From Paludibacteraceae bacterium (lineage in GTDB: Bacteria; Bacteroidota; Bacteroidia; Bacteroidales; Paludibacteraceae), in assembly GCA_017646805.1 (NCBI GenBank), contig JAGCLW010000067.1:1-43769 (forward strand): a stretch of DNA of 43,769 nt, given 5' to 3'. A model generated the notes under the pieces. The model saw nothing but the letters and a program-made list of their open reading frames with translations, did no database searches and was not told the DNA's origin. How positions within the stretch are numbered: position 1 is the stretch's first letter; each line of letters begins with the position of its first letter. Shown here piece after piece: positions 7,505-16,883 of this stretch. Made by a program: the position numbers and the translations under genes.

Positions 7505-8808
7505 AGATCTTTCAATAAAACCGTTAAACTTTTTGAATCATTATTACGAATCATATTTTGCAAAACATTCCAATAAGGTGTAAGATGTTCATTTTGCTCT
7601 ATTTGAAGCAAATCTTCTCCTTGCGTATTCAAACGTTCAAAAAAATCCGCAACCGTCAATTTACTCACATCAATTGCCGGAAAAAACTGACGAACTCGGG
7701 TGTGATTTTTATCGATCGCAATCAACAATCCAGCATCAACCAATTGATTTACAGAATTTTTCACCAAACGAATCGGGATTTCATTTTCACTCGAAAGCAT
7801 TTCGCTCGTGTAAGGTTCTTTTTCTTCCACAAATCGTTTGACGATCAAAGTCATTACCGAAAGTAACAAAAAATCATGATAACGTCGACTCATCTTTTTC
7901 AAATCAAATTCAAAATCAAAATTTGAAAAATTTTGCACAGAAAAAGACAATTCTGCACCTAACAAAACAATCAACCAAGAAATTTGCAACCATAAAAGTA
8001 ACAACGGAATAACTGCAAATCCTCCATAAACAACGTTGTACGAAGTAAGAAAAACTTGTCCTTTTATATACAACAATTGAAAAATTTGAAACATTACTCC
8101 GGTAAAAATTCCCGCTATCAAAGCAGACGAAAATCTAACTTGTGTATTCGGAATGATTGCATACAATGCGGTAAATATCAACGAATTAAGCACATAAGGA
8201 AGAATTTTTATTGTCTGTATAAGAAAATGACTCAATTCGCCAAACATCTCTTCATTGGAAAATATCGTTTGTAACAAAATTGACAAACCGCTGGAAGTCA
8301 GAATCAATATTGGCAACAAAAAAACCATCGAAAAATATGTCGTAAATTGAATTACCAACGAACGATCTTTTTTCACTTGCCAAATATCATTAAAAATCTT
8401 TTCTATATGACGAAATGCAGAAATTACAGACCACAACAAAAATACGATTCCAATACCGACAAACAAACCGCCTTTGGCATTTTCTAAATAACGCTCAACA
8501 AATTCCATCAACAAATGCAATAATTGGACTGTCATTCCATCTTCCACCGCAAGATAAGACATCAATTCTCTTTGGATTCCAAAACCTCTTCCTATTGCAA
8601 AAATCAAAGCAAACACAGGCACAATGGCAAACAACGTATAATACGTCAAAGCGGAAGCTTTCACCATTAAATGATCTCGTTCAAAACCTCGAATTGCCAA
8701 AACCAATGTTTTGACAAAAGAGTAAAAATAACGACGCGTGCGAGATAATTCTGCACCCGTAATTCGCCAAATGTCATAGACAAGAAATTGATATAATCGC
8801 TTAATCAT
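7501..8808 (-). CDS. YihY/BrkB-family membrane protein
   Basis: This 435-residue multi-pass inner-membrane protein has the family signature near the N-terminus: a hydrophobic region after FERDHLMVKASALTYYTLFAIVPVFALIFAIG, then about five more helices to residue 280. The last 130 residues are soluble and may form a winged-helix domain (SENEIPIRLVKNSVNQLVDAGLL). The family was once called ribonuclease BN, wrongly; its function is unknown. I chose ATG 8808 over 8880 because the earlier start runs into the RNase P RNA. The gene begins 22 bp after that RNA and is coupled to tilS. Confidence 0.9.
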   Translation of the reverse strand: MIKRLYQFLVYDIWRITGAELSRTRRYFYSFVKTLVLAIRGFERDHLMVKASALTYYTLFAIVPVFALIFAIGRGFGIQRELMSYLAVEDGMTVQLLHLLMEFVERYLENAKGGLFVGIGIVFLLWSVISAFRHIEKIFNDIWQVKKDRSLVIQFTTYFSMVFLLPILILTSSGLSILLQTIFSNEEMFGELSHFLIQTIKILPYVLNSLIFTALYAIIPNTQVRFSSALIAGIFTGVMFQIFQLLYIKGQVFLTSYNVVYGGFAVIPLLLLWLQISWLIVLLGAELSFSVQNFSNFDFEFDLKKMSRRYHDFLLLSVMTLIVKRFVEEKEPYTSEMLSSENEIPIRLVKNSVNQLVDAGLLIAIDKNHTRVRQFFPAIDVSKLTVADFFERLNTQGEDLLQIEQNEHLTPYWNVLQNMIRNNDSKSLTVLLKDL

Positions 8809-8830
8809 ATAAAAAAAATTCAAAAAAAAA

Positions 8831-9202
8831 GTACAGTTAAACAATACCCCGGGTTCTGTAATGCAAAAAAAATGCACCATCTGTCATTTATCTACGACGT
8901 TTATCACTAAACGCCTCCAGCTACCTACCCCCCGACATCGAGCGAGCAACTCTACATATATGCGTCGGTATACATGGTATTGCAACCCATAAGGTGTACG
9001 GACAAAGAATATCGCTATTCTTTCGGTAGGCTCTTACCCCACCTTTTCACCCTTACTTTGTACAAAAATACAAAGCGGTCATTTTCTGTTACACTGCTTT
9101 ATCCTCACGGATAACTTCTCGTTAAGAAGTATGGTGCTCTTTGTTGCCCGGAAGTTCCTCTTATTTCATTACGAAATCAGCGACAGATTCGTTCAACTGT
9201 AC
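8831..9202 (-). ncRNA. rnpB: RNase P RNA
   Basis: Read on the minus strand the segment has the conserved blocks of bacterial RNase P RNA in order: GAGGAACTTCCGGGC near the 5' end, ACAGAAAATGACCGC, the GTAAGGGTGAAAAGGTGGGG and TAAGAGCCTACCG blocks, and TACAGAACCCGGG near the 3' end. A 12-bp P1 helix pairs 9191-9202 with 8831-8842 and fixes both ends at about 372 nt. The 5' block reads GGAACTTCC where many bacteria have GGAAAGTCC. The 3' P1 strand is followed at once by nine T, with no separate terminator hairpin before yihY. Confidence 0.95.
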
Positions 9203-9258
9203 CAAAATGTAAAAAAAATCTTTTGTTTTTATAAAAAAATAGTTTGCGAAATTTTATT

Positions 9259-10338
9259 TTATAATTTATCCAAAATTTCAACGATTCGCTCCGCAGTATG
9301 ACCGTCCCATAATTCTGGAATCGCACCTTTTTTCCACTTTCCTGAAAACAACAAATTCATAGCCAGTGCAATATTTTTCGGATTTGTTCCAATCAATTCG
9401 TTTGTCCCGACAAAACACGTTTCGGGTCTTTCGGTATTATCTCTCAATGTCATGCAAGGCACTCCCATCACTGTCGTTTCTTCCGTAATTCCTCCACTAT
9501 CAGTCACTACGCACTTTGCATGTTTCACCAAATAATTAAATTCTAAATATCCGAGAGGTTCCACTATATGCAAATTATTCGCAGAAATACCAAGTTCTGC
9601 AAACAATTTTGCCGTACGAGGATGTATTGGAAAAATGATTGGCAAATCTCTCACGTTCTTAACAATTTCATCAATCAAACTTTTAAGATGCGAAGATTCA
9701 TCTACATTTGACGGACGATGAAGCGTAAGAACAATATATTGTTTTTCTTTTAAAGAAAATTCATCTACCACCGAAGGCTTTTTCAACTTTGATTGATTTG
9801 CCAAAAGTGTATCAATCATTATATTTCCGACAAAAAAAATCTTTTTTTCATCAACGCCTTGTTTTATCAAATTGTCATTAGCAATTGTCGTTGTTGTAAA
9901 AAAATAATCCGTCAAAGAATCCGTCACCATACGATTGATTTCTTCCGGCATTGTCAAATCAAACGAACGAATTCCTGCCTCAACATGAGCTACTCTCGTG
10001 TTCATTTTTTTTGCCACAATCGAACAAGCCATTGTACTCGTCACATCGCCGACAACAACAATCAAATCCGTCGGATTTTCCTTCAAATCTCGTTCAAAAG
10101 CGATCATGATATTTGCAGTCTGTTCGGCTTGAGAACCTCCGCCACAACCCAAATTTACATCCGGGAAAGGTATTTTTAAATCTTCAAAAAAAGAATCAGA
10201 CATATTTTTATCATAATGCTGACCGGTATGCACAAGACGAAATTTTATCGTTTGTTTTTCTTGCAAAGCATGAATCAATGGAGCAATTTTTACAAAATTT
10301 GGTCTTGCTCCCGCTATCAAAGTAACATGATTTATCAT
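9259..10338 (-). CDS. wecB: UDP-N-acetylglucosamine 2-epimerase (non-hydrolysing)
   Basis: This 359-residue cytoplasmic enzyme interconverts UDP-GlcNAc and UDP-ManNAc for surface polysaccharides. It has the GT-B fold with GARPNFVKIAPL (10-21), HVEAGIRSF, the HPRT segment, and the nucleotide-binding motif DSGGITEETTVMG followed by NTERPET. Length is normal. It lies 56 bp downstream of tamL on the same strand, with no other sugar genes in view, so the polysaccharide served is unknown. Confidence 0.95.
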   Translation of the reverse strand: MINHVTLIAGARPNFVKIAPLIHALQEKQTIKFRLVHTGQHYDKNMSDSFFEDLKIPFPDVNLGCGGGSQAEQTANIMIAFERDLKENPTDLIVVVGDVTSTMACSIVAKKMNTRVAHVEAGIRSFDLTMPEEINRMVTDSLTDYFFTTTTIANDNLIKQGVDEKKIFFVGNIMIDTLLANQSKLKKPSVVDEFSLKEKQYIVLTLHRPSNVDESSHLKSLIDEIVKNVRDLPIIFPIHPRTAKLFAELGISANNLHIVEPLGYLEFNYLVKHAKCVVTDSGGITEETTVMGVPCMTLRDNTERPETCFVGTNELIGTNPKNIALAMNLLFSGKWKKGAIPELWDGHTAERIVEILDKL

Positions 10339-10394
10339 TTTATATTTTGATTCAATATATTTTCTTTTAAACTCAACTGAAAAAATTTTTTCTT

Positions 10395-12668
10395 CTAAAA
10401 TGGATATCCAATCGCAAGATGAAATGCCATATTATCCCACTCTAAATTACGCCATTGCTCACGACCTTTTTTGGTCGGATCATACAATTGTGCTCCCAAA
10501 TCGCAACGAAGAATGAAAAAATCGAAATCAAATCGCAAGCCTAAACCATACGAAAACGCAATTTGCTTATAAAATTCATCAAACTTAAACACGCCCCCTT
10601 TTTGCGTTTCATACTCGCGTATCGTCCATATATTTCCCGCATCTAAAAATGCCGCCCCTTCAAGAACCCAAAATAATTTAAATCGATATTCAATATTCAG
10701 ATCCAATTTTATATCTCCGGTTTGATTAAAGTCTTTTCGTTTTGAATTGGTCACATAACCTCCCGGACCTAACGAACGAACCGACCAACCACGCACACTG
10801 TTGGCTCCTCCGGCATAAAATCGTTTTTCAAAAGGCACAACCGTTTCATTTCCATAAGGATAAGCCAACCCAACATTAAAATGATAAACCAATCGATTTT
10901 TAGAATTGATTACATGATTGTATGCAAAATCAAATTCGCCTTTTACATATTGAGCAAAACGGATATTCAAAATCGTATACGAACCGTCTTTTTTCGGTGC
11001 ATTAGCCGCCGCACAAATTCCCTGAAGTAAGTTTCCTGCAGTCTCTATGCTTCCTCTGTAGGTATAAAACGACTGACGTTCTTTTGAACGATTTTGAGTA
11101 GATTTGGAAAATGTAAATCCGGCCGACATTATAAAGTGATCTTCATACGAAAAACGTGACAATGACGATGTATTCAAATACGTATTTCGAAAAGTCTCAG
11201 AAACAACCGGCAAATAAACATACGAAAGATCCACCAAATTGACCGAATATCGTCGTTCATTTCGACGACCGGCAGTCCAAACATATTTCATTCCGATTCC
11301 AGCTGTATTTCTCGTATACCACGGATTTGTTTGAAAATTATACGATATTGCGACTTCTGTAATTGCTCGGATCCGTTTTCTTGTTTTTTCGTTCAAAAAC
11401 GGAATCAAAGCTCTTGGAAATCGCAAAGAAGCTTCTCCTCCGACATCAATACTTTTGTCCGACAAAAAATCTTCGAGATAACCCATAGGTTGATATGCCG
11501 CACGCAATTTTAAAGAAAATTGATTTGAACGTTTAAACACATTTCGATGAGTATACGTTCCATTCACAGCCGCTCCAATATCTCCTTCCGTATTATTCCC
11601 TTCAACTTCAATCGTAAAAGTCTGAACTTTCACCGGAGTTAAAGCGATATAACAATCTAATAAAGAATCATTTACCTCTGTAAAATTGATTGTCACATAT
11701 CTTGTAACCGACAATGTGTTCAGATTTGAATATGTTCGTTCAACCATTTGTTCCGAAAAATATTTTCCAGGAACAATATGCGTTTTCATATAAACCGTTT
11801 TCGGACACAATTTACGTTTTCCCGAATCATAATAAGTAGTTTTTCCACAAACCAAACTATCTTGAGCTTGCTCTTTCAAAGACAAAGTATTGTCATACCA
11901 AGGAAGATAACCTACGTTTCTAATTTTCATTCGTTGATGAGGAACGGTTTTTACTTCTCCATTTTCGCCCACTTTCGTCATCGGATTAAACTTAAAAACC
12001 AAATCAACTTGATGATTATTCAATGCCGTATCTGCCTCAACATAAATATGATCTTTGTTAAAATAATAAAAACCTTGATTACGAAGGACTTTTACCATTC
12101 TTTGTCGCTCTTCCTCCAATTTGTCTGCGTCAAACAACTCTCCCACTTTGACCGATATATGAGACGTGTCTGCATCTACGAAAGGCTGTAATTCCGACAA
12201 ATTTGTTTCATATTTAATCGAACGAATAAAATAAGGTTCATTTCCCGTGATTTTATAAACAATGGTCGCTCTTTTTTTCTTAAACGTTGTATCTACTTCT
12301 ACAACAGCATTAGAATAACCTTTATTCTTCATCAATCGTTCAATATTAAGTCTTGAAAGATTGGTAAGTTCCGAAGAATAAATTACCGGAGCTTCTCCTA
12401 TTTCTCGAAGTTTTCGATTTATCCACTTACTTGTATCTTGCCCAGACAAACTATAAATCTGCAACTGAACACGCCAACGTCCGAAAATTCCGGTATTTGT
12501 ATTTTGTGACAAATACGGTTTGACCACACTTTTTGTAATTCCATCAATATCACTCTCAACCTTCACTCGATTCACCAAATATTTATCCGCTGGCACATAC
12601 TTCACGACACTACATGAAGACAAAATGCAGAGCAACAAAAAAATATGTATGTAAATGTATTTTTTCAA
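10395..12668 (-). CDS. tamL: TamL-type outer-membrane lipoprotein with BamA/TamA barrel
   Basis: This is a 757-residue Omp85-family protein. The signal sequence ends in LSSC with the lipidated cysteine at about residue 19, which separates TamL from BamA. It is followed by VPADKYLVNRVKVE, POTRA-like repeats to about residue 350, and a C-terminal barrel ending in phenylalanine (HLAIGYPF). RGWSVRSLGPGG matches the conserved RGY/F-type loop of the barrel. In Bacteroidota TamL is thought to work with TamB in outer-membrane assembly; no tamB gene is next to it here. It sits between the GT39-like gene and wecB. Confidence 0.9.
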   Translation of the reverse strand: MKKYIYIHIFLLLCILSSCSVVKYVPADKYLVNRVKVESDIDGITKSVVKPYLSQNTNTGIFGRWRVQLQIYSLSGQDTSKWINRKLREIGEAPVIYSSELTNLSRLNIERLMKNKGYSNAVVEVDTTFKKKRATIVYKITGNEPYFIRSIKYETNLSELQPFVDADTSHISVKVGELFDADKLEEERQRMVKVLRNQGFYYFNKDHIYVEADTALNNHQVDLVFKFNPMTKVGENGEVKTVPHQRMKIRNVGYLPWYDNTLSLKEQAQDSLVCGKTTYYDSGKRKLCPKTVYMKTHIVPGKYFSEQMVERTYSNLNTLSVTRYVTINFTEVNDSLLDCYIALTPVKVQTFTIEVEGNNTEGDIGAAVNGTYTHRNVFKRSNQFSLKLRAAYQPMGYLEDFLSDKSIDVGGEASLRFPRALIPFLNEKTRKRIRAITEVAISYNFQTNPWYTRNTAGIGMKYVWTAGRRNERRYSVNLVDLSYVYLPVVSETFRNTYLNTSSLSRFSYEDHFIMSAGFTFSKSTQNRSKERQSFYTYRGSIETAGNLLQGICAAANAPKKDGSYTILNIRFAQYVKGEFDFAYNHVINSKNRLVYHFNVGLAYPYGNETVVPFEKRFYAGGANSVRGWSVRSLGPGGYVTNSKRKDFNQTGDIKLDLNIEYRFKLFWVLEGAAFLDAGNIWTIREYETQKGGVFKFDEFYKQIAFSYGLGLRFDFDFFILRCDLGAQLYDPTKKGREQWRNLEWDNMAFHLAIGYPF

Positions 12669-12689
12669 AAGAAAAATAAAATCTTACAA

Positions 12690-14102
12690 TTAAATCAAAC
12701 CTCGACCTGACAACTTAAACCAATTCCATGCAACAACAGCAACACAAATCAAACACAAATATGGCAAATACAGTTTGTCGTACGTTTTATTCATTTGCGA
12801 AATACCAAATGCCACAAAAATCACATACGCAGGCATTGCCGGCAAATAAAATCGCTCTGACATGGCAAAAGCAGACAAACAAACAACCGCCATATATCCT
12901 CCCATGAATAAAAGCAACAACAAATGAGAACGCCAAGTCTTATACTTAACAAACAACATCCATAAAGCAATATACACAAAAAAAGCCAATAATTGTTTTT
13001 CCAAATATCCGCCATTACGAAATTGGTGATTCATTTGAGTATCAATATCTACCATTGTAGGAAAAGGAATCACAAAAACTGCCGGAGCAAAAAGAGATGC
13101 CGAACCATACTTGGCAAACTTATTCCCTCCTTCACGATCCGATCTCCATTCCATACTCGTAGATTGGTTTTTTTCTCGTGCTTCCCAATAAGCAGAAACT
13201 TCAGCCACAATCTTATCCGAAACCAACATAAAAGATGAGAGGAACAATAAAAATCCAATCAAAATACGTTTTCCCATAGACAAAACTCTCTCTGATGAAA
13301 AAAGAATCGAACCAAATAAAGCAATAAAAGCAACAGCTCCAAGAACTGTTCGGAAGAAAAACATTGTCAATCCCACAACAATTGGCATCCATAAAGAAGA
13401 GAACGATAATTTTTCTCCACGCAATGCTTCATCTGCACGCTCCAAAAACAAAACCGTAAGAAAAAGCATATTAATCTCTTTTAAATGCAAGCCCGTATAA
13501 TAAATAAAATTATGAAACAACACCGCTATTATTGCCGCATAACGACCTGGTATTTCTCCAAAATTTCTTTTCGCCAAACGATAAATCAATACACATGTAT
13601 ATGCTCCCCAAACGGCATTTATCAGACGAGGAATGATAATTTCATCTCCCAAAATAGAATAAATCAGTCCCAAATAAATGGGATGTCCCATATCCGAAAT
13701 TTGAACTTCATATTCTTTAGCCAAATCAAACGATTTATCAAGACCAAACCGAGCAATATCTTGACCAAAAGAATGATAAAAAGTAGCATCTCCCGCATCA
13801 AACTCAAACGGAACACCGGTAAAATAAATATATAAAAAATACGAAAAAACAACGTAAAACAAACGAAGAAAAAGAGCTACCTTAAACACGCTTCTTTCAA
13901 ACACTTTTTCATTTCTAATATGCCACCACCATTGGCACAAAACTTTTATTCCTATAAGAAAAAACAAAATCTCAAATGCACCAAAAAACATCCATTGCAA
14001 ATCCATCGCATAATCCATAAATATAATGGACACCACCAAAAGAAGGACAAAATAAACCCATATTGATAAATTTACATATTTTACAATCGGAATCTTGTAC
14101 AT
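12690..14102 (-). CDS. Membrane glycosyltransferase-like protein (GT39/ArnT-type fold)
   Basis: This 470-residue protein has ten or more hydrophobic helices. An acidic loop after the early helices (FEFDAGDATFYHSFG, near residues 98-112) resembles the catalytic Asp loop of GT-C enzymes. The segment SDMGHPIYLGLIYSILGDEIIIPRLINAVWGA is typical of the ArnT/PMT-like DUF2029/GT39 group. These enzymes use polyprenyl-linked sugars at the periplasmic face. The product is unknown; linkage to tamL and wecB suggests envelope glycans. Confidence 0.75.
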   Translation of the reverse strand: MYKIPIVKYVNLSIWVYFVLLLVVSIIFMDYAMDLQWMFFGAFEILFFLIGIKVLCQWWWHIRNEKVFERSVFKVALFLRLFYVVFSYFLYIYFTGVPFEFDAGDATFYHSFGQDIARFGLDKSFDLAKEYEVQISDMGHPIYLGLIYSILGDEIIIPRLINAVWGAYTCVLIYRLAKRNFGEIPGRYAAIIAVLFHNFIYYTGLHLKEINMLFLTVLFLERADEALRGEKLSFSSLWMPIVVGLTMFFFRTVLGAVAFIALFGSILFSSERVLSMGKRILIGFLLFLSSFMLVSDKIVAEVSAYWEAREKNQSTSMEWRSDREGGNKFAKYGSASLFAPAVFVIPFPTMVDIDTQMNHQFRNGGYLEKQLLAFFVYIALWMLFVKYKTWRSHLLLLLFMGGYMAVVCLSAFAMSERFYLPAMPAYVIFVAFGISQMNKTYDKLYLPYLCLICVAVVAWNWFKLSGRGLI

Positions 14103-14142
14103 AACAATTATTCTATAAAAATCTTAATGCTTTTGAAACTTA

Positions 14143-14150
14143 CAAAGATA
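14143..14150 (-). promoter_or_regulatory. -7 box for the GT39-tamL-wecB run
   Basis: TATCTTTG on the minus strand lies 40 bp before the GT39-like start and just downstream of the TauE terminator. No good -33 TTG is seen at the usual distance, so this is a partial match. Confidence 0.5.
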
Positions 14151-14171
14151 TAAACATTTATCCACAAAAAA

Positions 14172-14197
14172 CGTCTTATTTTAAAAAAAATAAGACG
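14172..14197 (-). terminator. Terminator after the TauE gene
   Basis: CGTCTTATT (14172-14180) and AATAAGACG (14189-14197) form a 9-bp stem. On the minus strand a T tract follows. It closes the five-gene aroE run. Confidence 0.8.
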
Positions 14198-14208
14198 CTA
14201 CAAAATCA

Positions 14209-14994
14209 TTATTTCATAAAGCACATATAGATGGAAACTCCAAATAAAAAAATCGCATAAATTTGCTTAAAATATTTAGACGGCAACCGAATCGCCATCT
14301 TGCTACCAAAATAAGCACCTACTACAATTCCCAAAGCCATCAATATTGCAAATAAATAGTTCAAATAACCACCTTCTGCATAAACCATCACACTTGGCAA
14401 TCCGACAGGCAATTGCAATGCTGCCAAAGAAGTTGCGGAGGCCGCTTTTGGATGATATTTGAACAATTTAACCAAAATCGGAACAATAACAATTCCTCCT
14501 CCTTTCCCAAACAAACCGGCAATCACTCCGGCTCCAATTCCCAAAATGACAAACAACCAAAACGGACGAGATTCTCGTTCCCCATGCTGTTCTTTTTCGT
14601 TTTCTTTTTTATTCTTTTTGAAAAAAACTTTCCATAATTCAACATATTCACAAGCAACATAAAAAAGAAAAACCGCATACAATCGCGACAATAATCGTGC
14701 GTCAACCACCATTGCCAATTCCGCTCCAAAAAACGAACCGATGAAAAGACCCAATGCTATCCAAAGCGAATATTTCAGATTGATATATCCAGCCTTGTAA
14801 TACGTCCAAACACCCAATGCCCCGACAGGCAACAACATTGCCGCCAAAGAAGTTGCATTAGCGTTCAACATCGGCATTCCTAAAAAAGCGATCAACATCG
14901 GAACCATGACGATTCCTCCACCAATTCCAAATAATCCCGACAACAAACCGGCCAATAAACCAATCAAAGTTGTCCCAATAGAATATAACTCCAC
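14209..14994 (-). CDS. TSUP/TauE-SafE-family anion exporter
   Basis: This 261-residue inner-membrane protein has about eight helices. The two halves are an internal duplication: GLLSGLFGIGGGIVMVPML near residue 15 recurs as GVIAGLFGKGGGIVIVPIL near residue 155, each followed by an ATSLAAxxLPVG motif. The family moves sulfite, sulfonates or other sulfur anions; the substrate cannot be told here. It is last in the TPR-DedA-aroE-orphan run, 9 bp after the previous gene. Confidence 0.9.
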   Translation of the reverse strand: MELYSIGTTLIGLLAGLLSGLFGIGGGIVMVPMLIAFLGMPMLNANATSLAAMLLPVGALGVWTYYKAGYINLKYSLWIALGLFIGSFFGAELAMVVDARLLSRLYAVFLFYVACEYVELWKVFFKKNKKENEKEQHGERESRPFWLFVILGIGAGVIAGLFGKGGGIVIVPILVKLFKYHPKAASATSLAALQLPVGLPSVMVYAEGGYLNYLFAILMALGIVVGAYFGSKMAIRLPSKYFKQIYAIFLFGVSIYMCFMK

Positions 14995-15003
14995 AATATT
15001 TTT

Positions 15004-15474
15004 TTAATCAAATTCTAATGATGTACGATAAAATTTAAAAGTATTCCCCACTCTCTTAAACCACCATTTTTCACTCATAGTCATTGCATTAGAGCCTTCG
15101 TCTTCCGGCATTTTTTTGTACGAATAAAAATAAGCATCATCATCTGGCGAATATCCTAACCAAACATAAGCATCTTCTCCTTCGACAAGAACCGCATCAA
15201 AACGAACAAATTCCATCTCATGAATATACGGAGGAAAAATAAGCATGTGATTATCTTTAATCTCATCAAGTTCTGCTTCCGGATTATAATACGAACCTTC
15301 TCCGACAAACGGCACTTGTACCGATGAGAATAAAAAATCGGCATCGTTAAACTTTAACGCATTCTTAAATTGCACCCAATAATTGATAAATTCCTGACGA
15401 AACGGGATTGCAATTTGAGCCGTTGAAAACATTGAAACACAACTCAAAAAAAATAATATGACAATTTTTTTCAT
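15004..15474 (-). CDS. Secreted protein of unknown function
   Basis: This 156-residue protein has a signal peptide (MKKIVILFFLSCVSMFSTA, cleaved before QIAI). The mature part is acidic and aromatic, with PFVGEGSYYNPEAELDE and a C-terminal WWFKRVGNTFKFYR, and looks like a small beta-rich domain of the kind often annotated DUF4348 or NTF2-like; I cannot confirm a family. It begins 11 bp after aroE and ends 9 bp before TauE. Confidence 0.7.
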   Translation of the reverse strand: MKKIVILFFLSCVSMFSTAQIAIPFRQEFINYWVQFKNALKFNDADFLFSSVQVPFVGEGSYYNPEAELDEIKDNHMLIFPPYIHEMEFVRFDAVLVEGEDAYVWLGYSPDDDAYFYSYKKMPEDEGSNAMTMSEKWWFKRVGNTFKFYRTSLEFD

Positions 15475-15485
15475 AACGAATAGTT

Positions 15486-16220
15486 TTATTCATTCCAAAT
15501 ATTCCAAGCCGCAACAGCCTGACCTACAAGCATATCCATTCCATTTTTAATTTTTGCCCCAAATTGTTCTCCTTTTTCCAAAAACAAAGTTTTTTCAGGA
15601 TTATAAATCAAATCATAAAGCAAATGTTCGGACGTTAAACACTCATACGGAATGTCCGGACAAGCGTCAACCGGATACATTCCAAGTGGCGTACAATTCA
15701 CAATCAACTTATACTCAGCCATTATTTGAGAAGTAATTTCTTGATACGAAATTTGACCTTCTTTGGGCGTTCGCGAAACAAAAGTCACTTCTATTCCATT
15801 TTTTTTCAAAATATAAGAAACCGCCTTACTCGCTCCACCGGTTCCCAAAACCAACGCTTTTTTGTGTTGCGATTGCAACAATGGCAAAAGAGATTGCTCA
15901 AATCCTATCGCATCAGAATTATATCCTTTAAGCGTCAATGTATTATTTTTTCGAATAAACTTTATGACATTAACAGCACCGATTTGAGAAGCTGTTTCGT
16001 CCATTTCATCAAGCAAAGGAATCACTTGTTGCTTATACGGAATTGTCACATTCAATCCGCAAAGATCATTATCTTTGACCAAATTTTTCAACAAATCAAC
16101 ATTCTCTATCGGATAAAGATTATATTGTGCATCAATAGATTCTTTATCAAATTTTTCAGTAAAATATTTCCTTGAAAAAGAACTACTTAAAGGAAATCCA
16201 ATCAATCCAAATTTTTTCAT
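15486..16220 (-). CDS. aroE: Shikimate dehydrogenase (NADP+)
   Basis: This 244-residue enzyme performs the fourth step of the chorismate pathway. The shikimate site is visible: serines in PLSSSFS (10-16), catalytic K63 in NVTIPYK, and D103 in GYNSDAIGF. The cofactor loop is GTGGAS (126-131), and NCTPLGMYP and the C-terminal MDMLVGQAVAAWNIW helix are conserved. It is a little shorter than the E. coli enzyme (272). It begins 5 bp after the DedA stop and is clearly in the same operon. Confidence 0.96.
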   Translation of the reverse strand: MKKFGLIGFPLSSSFSRKYFTEKFDKESIDAQYNLYPIENVDLLKNLVKDNDLCGLNVTIPYKQQVIPLLDEMDETASQIGAVNVIKFIRKNNTLTLKGYNSDAIGFEQSLLPLLQSQHKKALVLGTGGASKAVSYILKKNGIEVTFVSRTPKEGQISYQEITSQIMAEYKLIVNCTPLGMYPVDACPDIPYECLTSEHLLYDLIYNPEKTLFLEKGEQFGAKIKNGMDMLVGQAVAAWNIWNE

Positions 16221-16225
16221 AAAAT

Positions 16226-16867
16226 CTATTTTTTTATTGCTTTAAAAATTAAAAATCCCAACACAAAAACAACACAAATCAAAATTCCATATCCGATTTG
16301 ATGACTGTAAATAGAGACTTGTTCTATCAATTTCTCTTCCGTATTTATACTTGGCACAAAAACCGGCAAAAAATAACCCAATGTTGCCAATACAACGTTC
16401 CAAATTCCAGCACCAAACAACGTGAAAAACACAAATTTAGACAACGACATTCGAGCCAATCCGGCAGGAATTGAAATCAACTGACGTACGGCAGGAACCA
16501 AACGACCGACGAATGTGCTAACGGCTCCATGCTTATCAAAAAAAACTTCCGCATTTTTCACTTTTTCTTCATTGAGCAAACACATGTGTCCCAATCGACT
16601 ATTCGCAAATTTATAAACAATTGGACGACCCAACCAACATGCCAATCCATAATTTATCAATGCTCCCAACACAGCTCCAATAGAAGCAAACAAAACGACC
16701 AAAAACACATTCATCTCTCCCGTTGTCGCCGCTTTGTAAGCTGCCGGAGGGACAATAATTTCTGACGGGAATGGTATAAACGAGCTTTCTATTGTCATCA
16801 AAAAAGTTACCGTCCAATAATTCAAATTGTCCAAACACCACTGAACAAATGCTACAGATTCTAACAT
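16226..16867 (-). CDS. DedA-family membrane protein
   Basis: This 213-residue inner-membrane protein has the two DedA/VTT signatures: the re-entrant ESSFIPFPSEIIVPPAAY near residues 27-44, and FVGRLVPAVRQLISIPAGLARM near residues 118-140 with its conserved arginine. Members are linked to undecaprenyl-phosphate or phospholipid flipping. It lies between the TPR gene and aroE with 16 and 5 bp gaps. A second, diverged member (YqaA type) is at 26893. Confidence 0.9.
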   Translation of the reverse strand: MLESVAFVQWCLDNLNYWTVTFLMTIESSFIPFPSEIIVPPAAYKAATTGEMNVFLVVLFASIGAVLGALINYGLACWLGRPIVYKFANSRLGHMCLLNEEKVKNAEVFFDKHGAVSTFVGRLVPAVRQLISIPAGLARMSLSKFVFFTLFGAGIWNVVLATLGYFLPVFVPSINTEEKLIEQVSIYSHQIGYGILICVVFVLGFLIFKAIKK

Positions 16868-16883
16868 AAAAATATTTTAAAAA

